A DNA stretch of 64,000 nucleotides from Palsa-601 sp963801185 (GTDB taxonomy: Bacteria; Actinomycetota; Acidimicrobiia; Acidimicrobiales; Bog-793): contig CAWDDW010000001.1 of assembly GCA_963801185.1 (NCBI GenBank), positions 744,001-808,000 on the forward strand, written 5' to 3'. Both the position numbers and the translations under genes were made by a program. Of this stretch, positions 8,806 through 16,814 are shown piece by piece. The notes under the pieces are model-generated. The model worked only from the letters and a program-made list of their open reading frames with translations. It ran no database searches and was not told the origin of the DNA. Every line of letters starts with the position of its first letter. Within the stretch, counting starts at the first letter, position 1.

Positions 8806-9540
8806 TCAGGCGACAAGGATGCGCCCGCACTGGTCGCAGAAGACGACCTCGCCCGGTACGGCGTGCAGCAGCCGTTCACGCTCGCCGGACGGCAGGTGCA
8901 GATGGCAACCGCCACACGCGCCGTCGACGAGCTTCGCCGCCCCGATCCCTCCGAGACGATGGCGGAGGCGCTCGTAGGTGGCCGCGAGGTCGCTCGGGAG
9001 ACCCGCCGCGAGCTCGTCGCGCGTGGCCCGGACTTTGGACAGCTCGGAATCGACGACCGCCTCGGCCTCGGCCAGTGCGGCTGCGCGGGTCGCTCGCTCG
9101 CCGGCGAGCGCAGCCAGCTCGCCTTCTATAGCTTCGAGCTCCTGCTCGACCGGCTCGAGCAGCTCCATGACCTCGAGCTCTTTGTCCTCGAGCTCACGGC
9201 GGTGCCTGGCGAGCGAGTCCGTCTCCTCGCTCATCGCCTGCACCTCGCGATACGCGCCTCCGTCTCGCAGACGGTTCTCGATCGTGGTGATCCGGTCGGT
9301 GTAAGTGGTGACGTGCGCCTCAATGTCCGCCTGGCGCTCGCCAAGCTCCTCCCACTCAGTGCGCACGACCGCACCGCGGGTCTCGAGGGTCCGGACCCGG
9401 GCGTCGATCTCTGCCAGAGCCTTGCGCTCGTCGAGCTCGCGTCGGCGATAGGTCAGCTGGTCGACGAGGAGGTCGCACCGTTGCACCTCGAGCAGCCTCT
9501 TCAGCGGCTCGTCACGCTCGGTCTCGGCTGGGTCCGCCAT
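8806..9540 (-). CDS. Coiled-coil hairpin protein with C4 zinc ribbon
   Basis: 244 residues. About residues 10-190 are a long antiparallel coiled coil rich in Glu, Arg, Ala and Leu; the end is a C4 zinc ribbon, CGGC ... CDQC. This architecture (often called zinc ribbon domain or CT398-like) is widespread in actinobacteria and may bind nucleic acid or act in a flagellum-independent scaffolding role; the precise function is not established. It precedes the histidine phosphatase gene and probably shares its transcript. Confidence 0.8.
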   Translation of the reverse strand: MADPAETERDEPLKRLLEVQRCDLLVDQLTYRRRELDERKALAEIDARVRTLETRGAVVRTEWEELGERQADIEAHVTTYTDRITTIENRLRDGGAYREVQAMSEETDSLARHRRELEDKELEVMELLEPVEQELEAIEGELAALAGERATRAAALAEAEAVVDSELSKVRATRDELAAGLPSDLAATYERLRHRLGGIGAAKLVDGACGGCHLHLPSGERERLLHAVPGEVVFCDQCGRILVA

Positions 9541-9603
9541 CGGCTCTGGAGGCTACAGCGGTCCGGGCGCCTCCATCTCCGGAACGGCGACCGAGCGGCA
9601 GTA

Positions 9604-10443
9604 CTACTTGACGAAAGCGGCCTTGCGTGCCTCGAGCACCGCCTCGAGCAGCTCGGGGGTCGCAGCGGCCACCGGGGCGCGTCGCTGCTCGTCGTCGAGC
9701 ACTACGAGGTCGCGACCCTCGGCGTCGGCGACGAGAGCGCCCGCCTCCTGGCACACGAGCATGCCTCCGAGGTAGTCCCAGACGCCGTGGCCGTCGAGAC
9801 CGCAGTCGATGTATGCGTCGAGGGTGCCGTCGGCAACGGCGCAGAGGTCGAGCGCCGCCGCGCCGAGCGCTCGGTACTGGCGCCAGCCGAGGTGCCGAGG
9901 CGCGTAGCCGGAGAGGCCCACGACGGCCCGTCCGAGGGTCTTCGCGCCCCGGGGCTCGATCACCCGGCCGTCCCGGGTCGCCCCCTCGCCCCGGATGGCC
10001 TCGTAGCAGGTTCCCGTCGCCTGGTTGGCGACGAGCGCTGCAAGGGGGCCTTCATCGTCGACCACGCAGATGCTCGTGGCGAACCACGGGATGCCACGGG
10101 CGGCATTCGTCGAGCCGTCGACCGGGTCGAGGACGGCCACGAGGCCGCCTGCGGTGGTTTGCACCGCCCCGCCTGCGCGGCCGGGCGCTCCCGGCGCCCC
10201 CGTCCGTCCTGATTCCTCGCTCAGGACCGCTATCCCCGCCGAGGCGAACACCCGGAGCGCCGCCTCGTCCGCCACGATGTCCGACCGGTACTGGCCGGGC
10301 CTCGTGCCCGCCGGCCCCCAGTCGGGCAGGGTGTCGAGCACAGCTCGGACGCTCGCCGCCGCCTCGCGGAGGACCTCCATCAACGACGCGGGCTGCACGC
10401 TGGCACGGTACTCGCGAGAGGCGGCGTACACTCGCACCGACAT
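9604..10443 (-). CDS. Inositol monophosphatase family protein
   Basis: Mg-dependent, Li-sensitive phosphatase superfamily (inositol monophosphatase, fructose-1,6-bisphosphatase GlpX-unrelated, PAP phosphatase). Metal-binding motifs are LSEESG, DPVDGSTN (canonical DPIDGTxN) and WDYLGG near the C-terminus (canonical WDxAAG). Length 279 fits. ATG 10443-10441 overlaps the start codon of the divergent gene at 10442 by two bases; a second in-frame ATG at 10380 (MEVLREAAASV), where the family homology begins, may be the real start. Neither has a good ribosome site. In this clade the natural substrate may be a sugar phosphate, histidinol phosphate or 3'-phosphoadenosine phosphate. Confidence 0.85.
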   Translation of the reverse strand: MSVRVYAASREYRASVQPASLMEVLREAAASVRAVLDTLPDWGPAGTRPGQYRSDIVADEAALRVFASAGIAVLSEESGRTGAPGAPGRAGGAVQTTAGGLVAVLDPVDGSTNAARGIPWFATSICVVDDEGPLAALVANQATGTCYEAIRGEGATRDGRVIEPRGAKTLGRAVVGLSGYAPRHLGWRQYRALGAAALDLCAVADGTLDAYIDCGLDGHGVWDYLGGMLVCQEAGALVADAEGRDLVVLDDEQRRAPVAAATPELLEAVLEARKAAFVK

Positions 10444-11011
10444 GGCCGTAATCGACGTCGCGGGCTACGTGGCCGAGCTCAAAGACCATGCAGTGGACCA
10501 CGGGTTCCATGTGCACGACGAGCGCCACTTCGTGGAGACCTACTCCCTCCGGCAATTCTGGGAGGTCGATCTCCACCCTGAGGAGGGCTGCGGCGGTCCG
10601 ATCGACCTCCACCTGGCCCTCGAAGTGGAGCCGAGGAGCCTGCTCTCGTTCGAGGATGCGGTCATCGCGCTGCCCGACGACGCCGAACCACCGGACAGCT
10701 GGTTCTTCCCGCTCACGTTCAACTGGGGCATACCACCTCTCCCGAACGGCCCCGATCTCCTGAGGCTGGCGCTCAACCTGTCGGAGATCGGCGGGCTCGA
10801 AGTCCCGCTCGAGATCTCGGCGACCGACTCCTACGGTTCGGCTACCGACCCACCTGTTCGCCGGCTGACGATCGTTGCGCGCCTAGAGGTCTCACTCGCA
10901 AGGGTCCTCGCCGGCGAGGAGTTGCTGTGCGAGACGTTCGACCGTGCGTTGGGAGTGACGCGTTTCTTACTGGAAGCGGCTCCGGGTTGGCTGGCTCCTC
11001 TCGGCGACTGA
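10442..11011 (+). CDS. Conserved hypothetical protein
   Basis: 189 residues, start ATG 10442. I do not recognise the family. The protein is acidic with a mixed alpha/beta pattern, no membrane segment and no Cys cluster; blocks such as GFHVHDERHFVETY, GGPIDLHLALEVEPRSLLSFEDAVIALP and FPLTFNWGIPPLPNGPDLLRLALNL look like a soluble globular fold. High GC at third positions supports real coding. It is divergent from the IMPase-family gene with overlapping start codons and is followed by a lipoprotein-like gene that overlaps its end. Confidence 0.65.
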   Translation: MAVIDVAGYVAELKDHAVDHGFHVHDERHFVETYSLRQFWEVDLHPEEGCGGPIDLHLALEVEPRSLLSFEDAVIALPDDAEPPDSWFFPLTFNWGIPPLPNGPDLLRLALNLSEIGGLEVPLEISATDSYGSATDPPVRRLTIVARLEVSLARVLAGEELLCETFDRALGVTRFLLEAAPGWLAPLGD

Positions 11012-11394
11012 TCCGCACGTCCGGACAGTCGCTTGCGGGGCTGCCGTGGGGGCTCCCTGCCGCTCTTGCAGTCGTTCTCGCCGGTGTCTCGCTGTCCGGT
11101 TGCGCCTCGAGCCACGCCGCCTCCCTCGCCCGGCAGGCGTGCGGCTACGTCACGAAGGCCGAGCGCTTTCAGCGCCAGGCAGATGCCGCCTCCGGGCCCG
11201 AAGCCCAAGCGCTCACCGTGCGGGCGACGCGCCAGCTGGAGCTCGGCGAGCCGCTCGCGGCGCTGGCGGCGGGCGACGACGGGACCTGGCAGGCGTTGCA
11301 GGCCAACCTCGCCGAGGCAACCCATCTCCCGAACGATCTGATCCTGCCCGGTCTGCGGGCGGACTGCGCCGGCATCGGGGCCGCCGGCGGCTAG
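10987..11394 (+). CDS. Putative small lipoprotein
   Basis: About 135 residues from the TTG at 10987; upstream GTG at 10927 is also in frame, so the start is uncertain. The N-terminus has basic residues (SSRRLIR), a hydrophobic stretch (LPAALAVVLAGVS) and a lipobox LSGC, which predicts acylation of the Cys and anchoring to the outer face of the membrane. The mature part is Ala-rich with a helical heptad-like pattern (RATRQLELGEPLAALAAGDD) and two further Cys. No family recognised. It overlaps the preceding gene by 25 bases. Confidence 0.55.
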   Translation: MAGSSRRLIRTSGQSLAGLPWGLPAALAVVLAGVSLSGCASSHAASLARQACGYVTKAERFQRQADAASGPEAQALTVRATRQLELGEPLAALAAGDDGTWQALQANLAEATHLPNDLILPGLRADCAGIGAAGG

Positions 11395-11404
11395 CCCGCC
11401 GACC

Positions 11405-12292
11405 TCAGTACGTCAGCGGATGCTCCCAGAGCTTGATGCCGCCGAGGATCCCTGCGACGTTGTCGACGATCGAGACCCGGGCGTCGATGTGCCCGGTCAT
11501 GTGGCGGGCGTTGCCGCCACCGAGGTACAGCCTGTCGTAGTTGACGAGGGTGTCGAGGTCAGAGATCGCCTCGAGGACGCGCTTTCGCCACTTCTTCGTC
11601 CCGATCCGCCGGAGCGCGGCGTCACCGATCTGCTCGTTGTACGTCTCGTCCTTGCGGAACGGATGATGTGCGAGCTCCAGGTGGGGCGCCAGCCTCCCGT
11701 CCATGAACAGCGCAGTGCCGACGCCCGTCCCGAGCGTCACCACCATCTCGAGCCCCTCGCCGCTCACAACGGCCCAGCCCTGAAGGTCGGCGTCGTTCGC
11801 CACCCGGACAGGATGGCCCAGTCTCTCGGCGAGCGCCCCGGCAAGGTCGAAACCCCGCCACGCCGCCACCAGCTCCGGCACCACCTTCGAGCCTGGCCCC
11901 GACTCGGTGACGAAGTGGGGTGCGGTGAGCACCTTCCCCTTTCGCACCACGCCTGGGAAGCCGGCAGATGCCCGATCGGCCGGCGGCAGCGGCGCCACCA
12001 ATGCGACCAACGTGTCCACCATGTCGTGCGGCGGACATGGGTACTTCGTGGCGACGCGGACGCGGTCGGCGAGGAGGCGCCCGTCGCTCCCGAGCACCGA
12101 GGCCTTGAGGCCTGTGCCACCGATGTCGATCGCGAGCGTCGCCGGGTGGAGGTGCGCCACCTTGCCGGCCACCTTGGCGGCCGTCTTGGTTGGCGCCGGC
12201 GAGGCCACGGCCTTGACCGCGCCGCGTTTGGCAACTGCCTTCGTCGCCGTCCGGGTCGTCGTACGCGACGAGGTCGTCGCCTTGGTGACCAT
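11405..12292 (-). CDS. ppgK: Polyphosphate glucokinase
   Basis: Phosphorylates glucose with polyphosphate (and usually ATP) as donor. After a 45-residue basic tail rich in Lys, Ala and Thr come the ROK-type blocks: LAIDIGGTGLKASVL, GFPGVV, VANDADLQGW, TLGTGVGTALF and the PPGK-specific stretch LELAHHPFRKDETYNEQIGDAAL ... KKWRKRVLEAI, then LYLGGGNAR. The 295-residue length equals the usual 250-270 plus the tail. The low-complexity tail resembles a histone H1 or HU extension and may bind nucleic acid or polyphosphate (inference). TGATG overlap with pepA shows translational coupling. Confidence 0.93.
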   Translation of the reverse strand: MVTKATTSSRTTTRTATKAVAKRGAVKAVASPAPTKTAAKVAGKVAHLHPATLAIDIGGTGLKASVLGSDGRLLADRVRVATKYPCPPHDMVDTLVALVAPLPPADRASAGFPGVVRKGKVLTAPHFVTESGPGSKVVPELVAAWRGFDLAGALAERLGHPVRVANDADLQGWAVVSGEGLEMVVTLGTGVGTALFMDGRLAPHLELAHHPFRKDETYNEQIGDAALRRIGTKKWRKRVLEAISDLDTLVNYDRLYLGGGNARHMTGHIDARVSIVDNVAGILGGIKLWEHPLTY

Positions 12293-13815
12293 CAGCTCAC
12301 TCCCACGTGATCGGCCATGTTCTCTCCCACGTCCCCGACGGGCTGGAACTCCCGCACGAATTCAAGCAGGGTGCGCACCCCGTAGCCCGTCCCGCCCTTG
12401 CGGATGTCGTATCGCTCCTCGTCGGAGTCCGCCGGCCCAGCGATGTCGAGGTGTGCCCATGGGCGGTCAGAGACGAACTCCTCGAGGATGAGACCGGCTA
12501 TCAGAGCGCCGCCTTGGCGCGCCTTTCCCATGTTCTTCATGTCGGCCACCTGGGATTCGAAGTCCTTCGCGTACTCGCGGTGGAGCGGGAGCCTCCAGAA
12601 GGGCTCGCCGGCGCGCCCGGACGCCGTCTCGACCGAGCGGGCGACGTGCGAGTCGTTGCTCATCAACCCGGCAACCTTCGTCCCGAGAGCGACGACGCAT
12701 GCGCCCGTCAGTGTGGCGATGTCGAGGATCGCGTCCGGCCCCAGCTCGGCCGCCAGGGAGAGACCGTCCGCGAGCACGAGCCTTCCTTCCGCGTCGGTGT
12801 TGAGAACCTCGATCGTCTTGCCGTTGCGGATCGTGAGCACGTCGCCCGGCTTGATCGCCCGCCCGCCCGGCATGTTCTCGGTGATTGGAGCGATCGCGAC
12901 GACCCGGACGCCGACGCCGAGCGCCCTGCACGCCCCTACCGTCGCAATCACAGCGGCGGCACCGCTCATGTCAGCCTTCATACCGATCATGCCGTCCGGC
13001 GCCTTGAGCGACAGCCCGCCCGAGTCGAACGTGATCCCCTTCCCGACGAGCGTCACGGTGGGGACCTTGCCACCCGCGCCGGGGCGGGCCACGGCTGCGT
13101 CCGGCTCGTAGGTGATCCGGACGAGCCGCGGTGGCTCGGACGAACCCCTGGCCACACCGAGCAACCCGCCGAGGCGCTCGGCGGCGATCCGCTCCTCGTC
13201 CCAGACCTCGATCGTGACCGAACCCCGCTCGGCAACGAGAGCGGCCTCTTCGGCCAGCGCTCGTGGCGTTAGGTCGCCCGGGACTCGATTGATCACGTCC
13301 CGGGTCCACCAGACAGCCTCGACGATTGCCCGCCCGCGCTCGACGCCACGGCGGGCGTCCTCGAGGTCGGCCTCGTCGACCACGAGCGCGACCGACTCGG
13401 GGGAACTCTCGGGTTCGCGGCTCTTGTACCGGTCGAAACGGTACGCAGCTCCCCCCAAACCCTCCACGACCGCTTGCGCGAGCCGCTCGGCAGTGAGGCC
13501 CTCCACCTCAACGCCGCGAAGGTCGATCGCCGCAGTCGACGCCTTTGCCAGGGAGCGGACGAAGGTGGCCGCGGCTCGCCGCGCCTCGAGCGAGCCGAAG
13601 GCATCGCGGGGCCCTGCTCCGACGAGGATCTCCATGCCGGAGCCCGCAGTCCCGACAAGGGCCTCGCCGATCTTTCCTGTGAAGCCCCGCAGCGCGGCAG
13701 CCTCGGCCGGCACTTCGGTACCGGCCGTCATCGGCACGAGCTCCGTCGCCACCAATCTGCCTACGGCCTGGACCGATTCCGGTGGCCTCGCTCTGGCCTC
13801 GAATGAGAGAAGCAT
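12292..13815 (-). CDS. pepA: Leucyl aminopeptidase (M17 family)
   Basis: Cytosolic two-metal aminopeptidase. The C-terminal catalytic domain shows LVGKGITFDSGGLSLKAP (metal Lys and Asp), MKADMSGAAAVI, and the family signature NTDAEGRLVLADGL with metal Asp/Glu and catalytic Arg. The N-terminal macro-like domain (about residues 1-165) is more variable. 507 residues is typical. Start ATG 13815; eight bases separate it from the cobalamin adenosyltransferase gene upstream and its stop overlaps the ppgK start (TGATG), so the three genes form one transcription unit. Confidence 0.94.
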   Translation of the reverse strand: MLLSFEARARPPESVQAVGRLVATELVPMTAGTEVPAEAAALRGFTGKIGEALVGTAGSGMEILVGAGPRDAFGSLEARRAAATFVRSLAKASTAAIDLRGVEVEGLTAERLAQAVVEGLGGAAYRFDRYKSREPESSPESVALVVDEADLEDARRGVERGRAIVEAVWWTRDVINRVPGDLTPRALAEEAALVAERGSVTIEVWDEERIAAERLGGLLGVARGSSEPPRLVRITYEPDAAVARPGAGGKVPTVTLVGKGITFDSGGLSLKAPDGMIGMKADMSGAAAVIATVGACRALGVGVRVVAIAPITENMPGGRAIKPGDVLTIRNGKTIEVLNTDAEGRLVLADGLSLAAELGPDAILDIATLTGACVVALGTKVAGLMSNDSHVARSVETASGRAGEPFWRLPLHREYAKDFESQVADMKNMGKARQGGALIAGLILEEFVSDRPWAHLDIAGPADSDEERYDIRKGGTGYGVRTLLEFVREFQPVGDVGENMADHVGVS

Positions 13816-13822
13816 CTTTGGT

Positions 13823-14434
13823 TCATCTCGCTTTCGGTTGACCGGGCTTCTTGCGCTCGCGAGAGCCGCCCGGACGTGCGGTCAGGTGCTCTGCCTCCAC
13901 CGCTCGGGCGAGCAGCCAGCAGAGGTCGGAGAGCCGGTTCAGATAGGGCACCACGAACGAGTCGCTCGCGCACCCGAGGCTCACCGCTCGGCGCTCGGCA
14001 CGCCTGACGACGGTACGGGCGACGTCAAGTGTCGCACTCCCGAGCGACTGACCGGGCACGACGAACTCTCTCGGCATGACGCCGGCCGCCTCGAGCGCGA
14101 CCACATGGCGGTCTATCCCCTCGAGCATCTGCGCTGTCACGAGCGACATCCCCGCCACGAGCTTCGGGCGCTTCGCCGGAGGCGTGGCGACCTCTGCCAT
14201 GAGGACCCAGAGGTCGCGCTCGATCCCGACGAGGAGCTCGTCGAGCTCCACCGTCCCGTATCGCGGAGGTCCGGCTGCGCCTTCGGCGGCGATCGCCGCC
14301 CGGGCGAGGCCCAGTACCGCCTGCGCCTCGTCTACAGCCCCGTTGCACTCGATCCTGAGAGAGTCCTTGCGCACGCGGCCGCCGTACAGGAGGCCTGTCG
14401 TGCCTCCGTCTCCACGCTTTGTGGCGATGCTCAC
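13823..14434 (-). CDS. Cob(I)alamin adenosyltransferase, PduO type
   Basis: Converts cob(I)alamin and ATP to adenosylcobalamin. The start chosen is GTG 14434, giving (V)SIATKRGDGGTTGLLYGGRV; the block TKxGDGGTTGL is the family N-terminus and ATP-binding loop, so the longer in-frame extension to 14533 is unlikely. Later motifs are RIECNGAVDEAQAVLGLARA, VPGQSLGSATLDVARTVVRRAERRAV (canonical PGG...A..H.ARTV.RRAER) and PYLNRLSDLCWLLAR. The Arg and Glu of RRAER bind ATP. Supplies coenzyme B12 for mutases or a class II ribonucleotide reductase elsewhere. Confidence 0.9.
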   Translation of the reverse strand: MSIATKRGDGGTTGLLYGGRVRKDSLRIECNGAVDEAQAVLGLARAAIAAEGAAGPPRYGTVELDELLVGIERDLWVLMAEVATPPAKRPKLVAGMSLVTAQMLEGIDRHVVALEAAGVMPREFVVPGQSLGSATLDVARTVVRRAERRAVSLGCASDSFVVPYLNRLSDLCWLLARAVEAEHLTARPGGSRERKKPGQPKAR

Positions 14435-14509
14435 GGGGGCGCAATCTATCGAGGACCGAGGCGTCGATCCGGCCACCATCGCACGGCGGTCCGCACTCAG
14501 TAGCCGGAG

Positions 14510-15544
14510 GTGGCCGGAGTCAGGCAGCCGCACCGAATAGCCTGGCCGACCGTGACCGTCGTCCTCCTCAGCCTTTTTGCCGCGTTCGCATTCGCGCTGG
14601 GGGCGGTATTACAGCAGCATGCGGCTGCCGGCCAGCCGCTCGAGCACAACATGAGGCCGAGTCTGGTCGTCCGGCTGGTGCAGCGCCCGATGTGGCTGGC
14701 GGGCATCGGGATGAACGGCTTCGGGACCCTGTTGCAGCTCGCCGCACTGTGGAGAGGGTCGCTTGTCACCGTGCAGCCGCTTCTCGTCTGCGGGCTGATC
14801 TTCGCCATCCCCATCAACGCCATGTGGCTCCACCGTCGCCGCCCAGGTGTGCGCGAGAGCATCAGTGCAGGGGCCGTGTGTGTGGGCCTGACCGCGTTCC
14901 TCCTGGCGACGGCGCCCACGCCCGGTCGCGGAACCGCCAGCCCGGTCTCGTGGTTCATCGCGCTCGGCGCGCTCTTCGTCGTGACTGCGATCCCGATCGC
15001 CGCAGCTCTGCGATCGCGTGGGCCGCTGAGAGCCGGACTTCTGGCGGTCGCGGCCGGAGTCGTCAACGGCTTGTCGGCGGCGTTCATAAAAGGCATCGCC
15101 CGCCAGATCGAGCACTCGATCCACTCCGGCCTGGTGTCGGCAGCTGTCGGCTTGATGGAGAACTGGGAGCTCTACGCCTTCGGTCTGACGCTGCTGTTCG
15201 CCACCTTGCTGGTGCAGAGCGCCTATCAGTCAGGGCCGATCCGATGGTCACTGCCGGCGCTCACCGCCGCCAACCCCGTGACGAGCGTGATCCTCGGTGC
15301 CTGCGTGCTCTCCGAGCAGATCAGCACGGATCCGATCGCGATAGCCGGCGCCGTCATCGGGCTCGGTCTCGTAGTCGGTGGCATCATGGCCCTCTCCTCC
15401 TCCAGCCTGATCACAGGCGAGATCGGGCACGAGGGAGCCGTCACCGGGGCTGACGTGGCGAGCCTGGCCATGCCAGGAGATGTGGTAGCCGAGAAGAGCC
15501 GGGCGGTCGATCCCGCACCTGCCATCGCCGACGCGACGGAGTGA
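14510..15544 (+). CDS. DMT-superfamily (EamA-like) membrane transporter
   Basis: 344 residues with about nine to ten hydrophobic helices, beginning VTVVLLSLFAAFAFALGAVLQQHAA and including LALWRGSLVTVQPLL, FIALGALFVVTAIPIAAAL, and the pair ALTAANPVTSVILGACVL ... AIAGAVIGLGLVVGGIMAL, which is the EamA/DMT repeat end (proline in AANP). Such proteins export or import small metabolites; substrate unknown. The last 45 residues are a polar cytoplasmic tail. Divergent from the cobalamin adenosyltransferase gene. Confidence 0.8.
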   Translation: MAGVRQPHRIAWPTVTVVLLSLFAAFAFALGAVLQQHAAAGQPLEHNMRPSLVVRLVQRPMWLAGIGMNGFGTLLQLAALWRGSLVTVQPLLVCGLIFAIPINAMWLHRRRPGVRESISAGAVCVGLTAFLLATAPTPGRGTASPVSWFIALGALFVVTAIPIAAALRSRGPLRAGLLAVAAGVVNGLSAAFIKGIARQIEHSIHSGLVSAAVGLMENWELYAFGLTLLFATLLVQSAYQSGPIRWSLPALTAANPVTSVILGACVLSEQISTDPIAIAGAVIGLGLVVGGIMALSSSSLITGEIGHEGAVTGADVASLAMPGDVVAEKSRAVDPAPAIADATE

Positions 15545-15604
15545 GCACGCCGGCTGACGGACCCCCGCCACCGAAGGTGCCTCCGCGGCCGTACGATTGT
15601 CGTC

Positions 15605-16054
15605 GTGAAGGTCTCGACGCGCGGTGACTACGCGAGCAGGGCGTTGCTCTCGCTCGCCTTGCGCTCCGGGGAGGCGACGCCGACCTCGGTGCGTGACATC
15701 GCCGAGCGCACCGGCCTCCCGCAGCCCTACCTCGAACAGATCCTTCTCGCCCTGAAGGGCGCAGGCCTCGTCCGTTCCAAGCGAGGGGTCGGTGGCGGTT
15801 ATGTGCTCGCCAGGCCGGCGAGCGACATCACGCTCGGGCAGATCGTGAGTGCGGTCGACGGGCCGATCATGGTCGGCGACTTCGGGCAGCCCCACGAGAA
15901 CGGGGCTTGCGACCACGAGGGACAGTGTGTCCTACTCAGCGTCTGGTCCGAGGTCGGCGAGCACATGCGCCATCACCTCGACTCCTTCACGCTTGCAGAC
16001 ATGGTCGACCGAGCGACGGGGACCGTGCTCCAGCCTGTCGGACCGCTCTCGTAA
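15605..16054 (+). CDS. Rrf2-family transcriptional regulator
   Basis: 149 residues, start GTG 15605. N-terminal winged helix MKVSTRGDYASRALLSLAL ... SVRDIAERTGLPQPYLEQILLALKGAGLVRSKRGVGGGYVLAR is diagnostic for Rrf2 (IscR, NsrR, RsrR, CymR). The Fe-S region has CDHEGQC (Cys-x5-Cys), but the third Cys that completes IscR/NsrR-type clusters is missing; the next candidate ligand is His. It may bind a cluster with a non-Cys ligand or respond in another way. No isc/suf gene lies next to it. Transcribed alone between a transporter and a convergent phosphatase gene. Confidence 0.9.
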   Translation: MKVSTRGDYASRALLSLALRSGEATPTSVRDIAERTGLPQPYLEQILLALKGAGLVRSKRGVGGGYVLARPASDITLGQIVSAVDGPIMVGDFGQPHENGACDHEGQCVLLSVWSEVGEHMRHHLDSFTLADMVDRATGTVLQPVGPLS

Positions 16055-16106
16055 ACTGCTGCGTGGCCGGCTGAGGCCACGCGTCGAGGCTGTTGCCGGC
16101 GCAAGC

Positions 16107-16712
16107 TCACACGTTCCAGGCCTCGAGCGCCGGGTCGTCGCGAGCCCAGCCGAGGATCCCGAGGCAGCCCGTCCCGAACGGCAGCCCGCGCCCGGCCTCG
16201 GGCCCGAAGCCGGCCCAGGCCGCTGTCAGCACCCTCAGGACGTGCCCGTGCGCGAACACGAGCACGGCCCGGTCCGTGAGCAAGTCGTTCGAGCGCAACC
16301 GGCCGATGACCTTGCACGCCCTCCGAGTCACGTCTCCAAGCGTCTCTCCGCCCGGGCACCCGTCGCGGAACAGCTCCCATCCTTTATGGATCGCCTGGAT
16401 CTCAGGCGTAGTGAGACCTTCGTAGAGCCCGTAGTCCCACTCGACGAGGTCTTCGTCCACCTGGGCGACCTCCTCGTAACCGGCAAGCCGGCACGTGTCG
16501 AAGGCGCGCTTCAGCGGGCTCGAGAGGACAAGACCTGGCGGGCGGGCACCGAGAAGGGCAGAGAGCTTGCGCTTCAGCTCCCTGGCCTGGGCCTCACCCT
16601 CTTCGAGCAGGGGCAAGTCCGTCCGTCCGGTGTGCTGTCCGCCCTCGGACCAAGCCGTTGCGCCGTGCCGGATCAGAACAACCTGTTGCGGCGTGAGGGG
16701 GATCGGCACCAT
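16107..16712 (-). CDS. Histidine phosphatase family protein
   Basis: 201 residues from ATG 16712 (MVPIPLTPQQVVLIRHGATAW); a longer in-frame reading exists but lacks homology. The RHG motif with phospho-acceptor His, LSSPLKRAFDTCRLAG, the Glu of EWDYGLYEG and the second His in VLVFAHGHVLRVL are all intact. The EWDYGxYEGxT block is typical of acid phosphatase/phosphoglycerate mutase-like proteins of the GpmB/SixA neighbourhood, substrate unknown. This is the second member of the family in the window (see 8182). Confidence 0.85.
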   Translation of the reverse strand: MVPIPLTPQQVVLIRHGATAWSEGGQHTGRTDLPLLEEGEAQARELKRKLSALLGARPPGLVLSSPLKRAFDTCRLAGYEEVAQVDEDLVEWDYGLYEGLTTPEIQAIHKGWELFRDGCPGGETLGDVTRRACKVIGRLRSNDLLTDRAVLVFAHGHVLRVLTAAWAGFGPEAGRGLPFGTGCLGILGWARDDPALEAWNV

Positions 16713-16814
16713 GCTGGGTCCACGCACGCACGCGGAGGCTAACCAATCGTCAGCTGATTCTGACCCTCCGAGGAATGTCCGGGACGACGCCGGCGTTAAA
16801 CGTCGTGAGAATGA

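Noticed and set aside
8200..10212. A 670-residue plus-strand reading frame.
   Set aside because: It lies opposite three well-supported genes (phosphatase, zinc-ribbon protein, IMPase family) and shows no domain; long antisense frames are expected at this GC content.
13112..14503. A 463-residue plus-strand frame across pepA and the adenosyltransferase gene.
   Set aside because: Antisense shadow; both minus-strand genes are complete and carry catalytic motifs.
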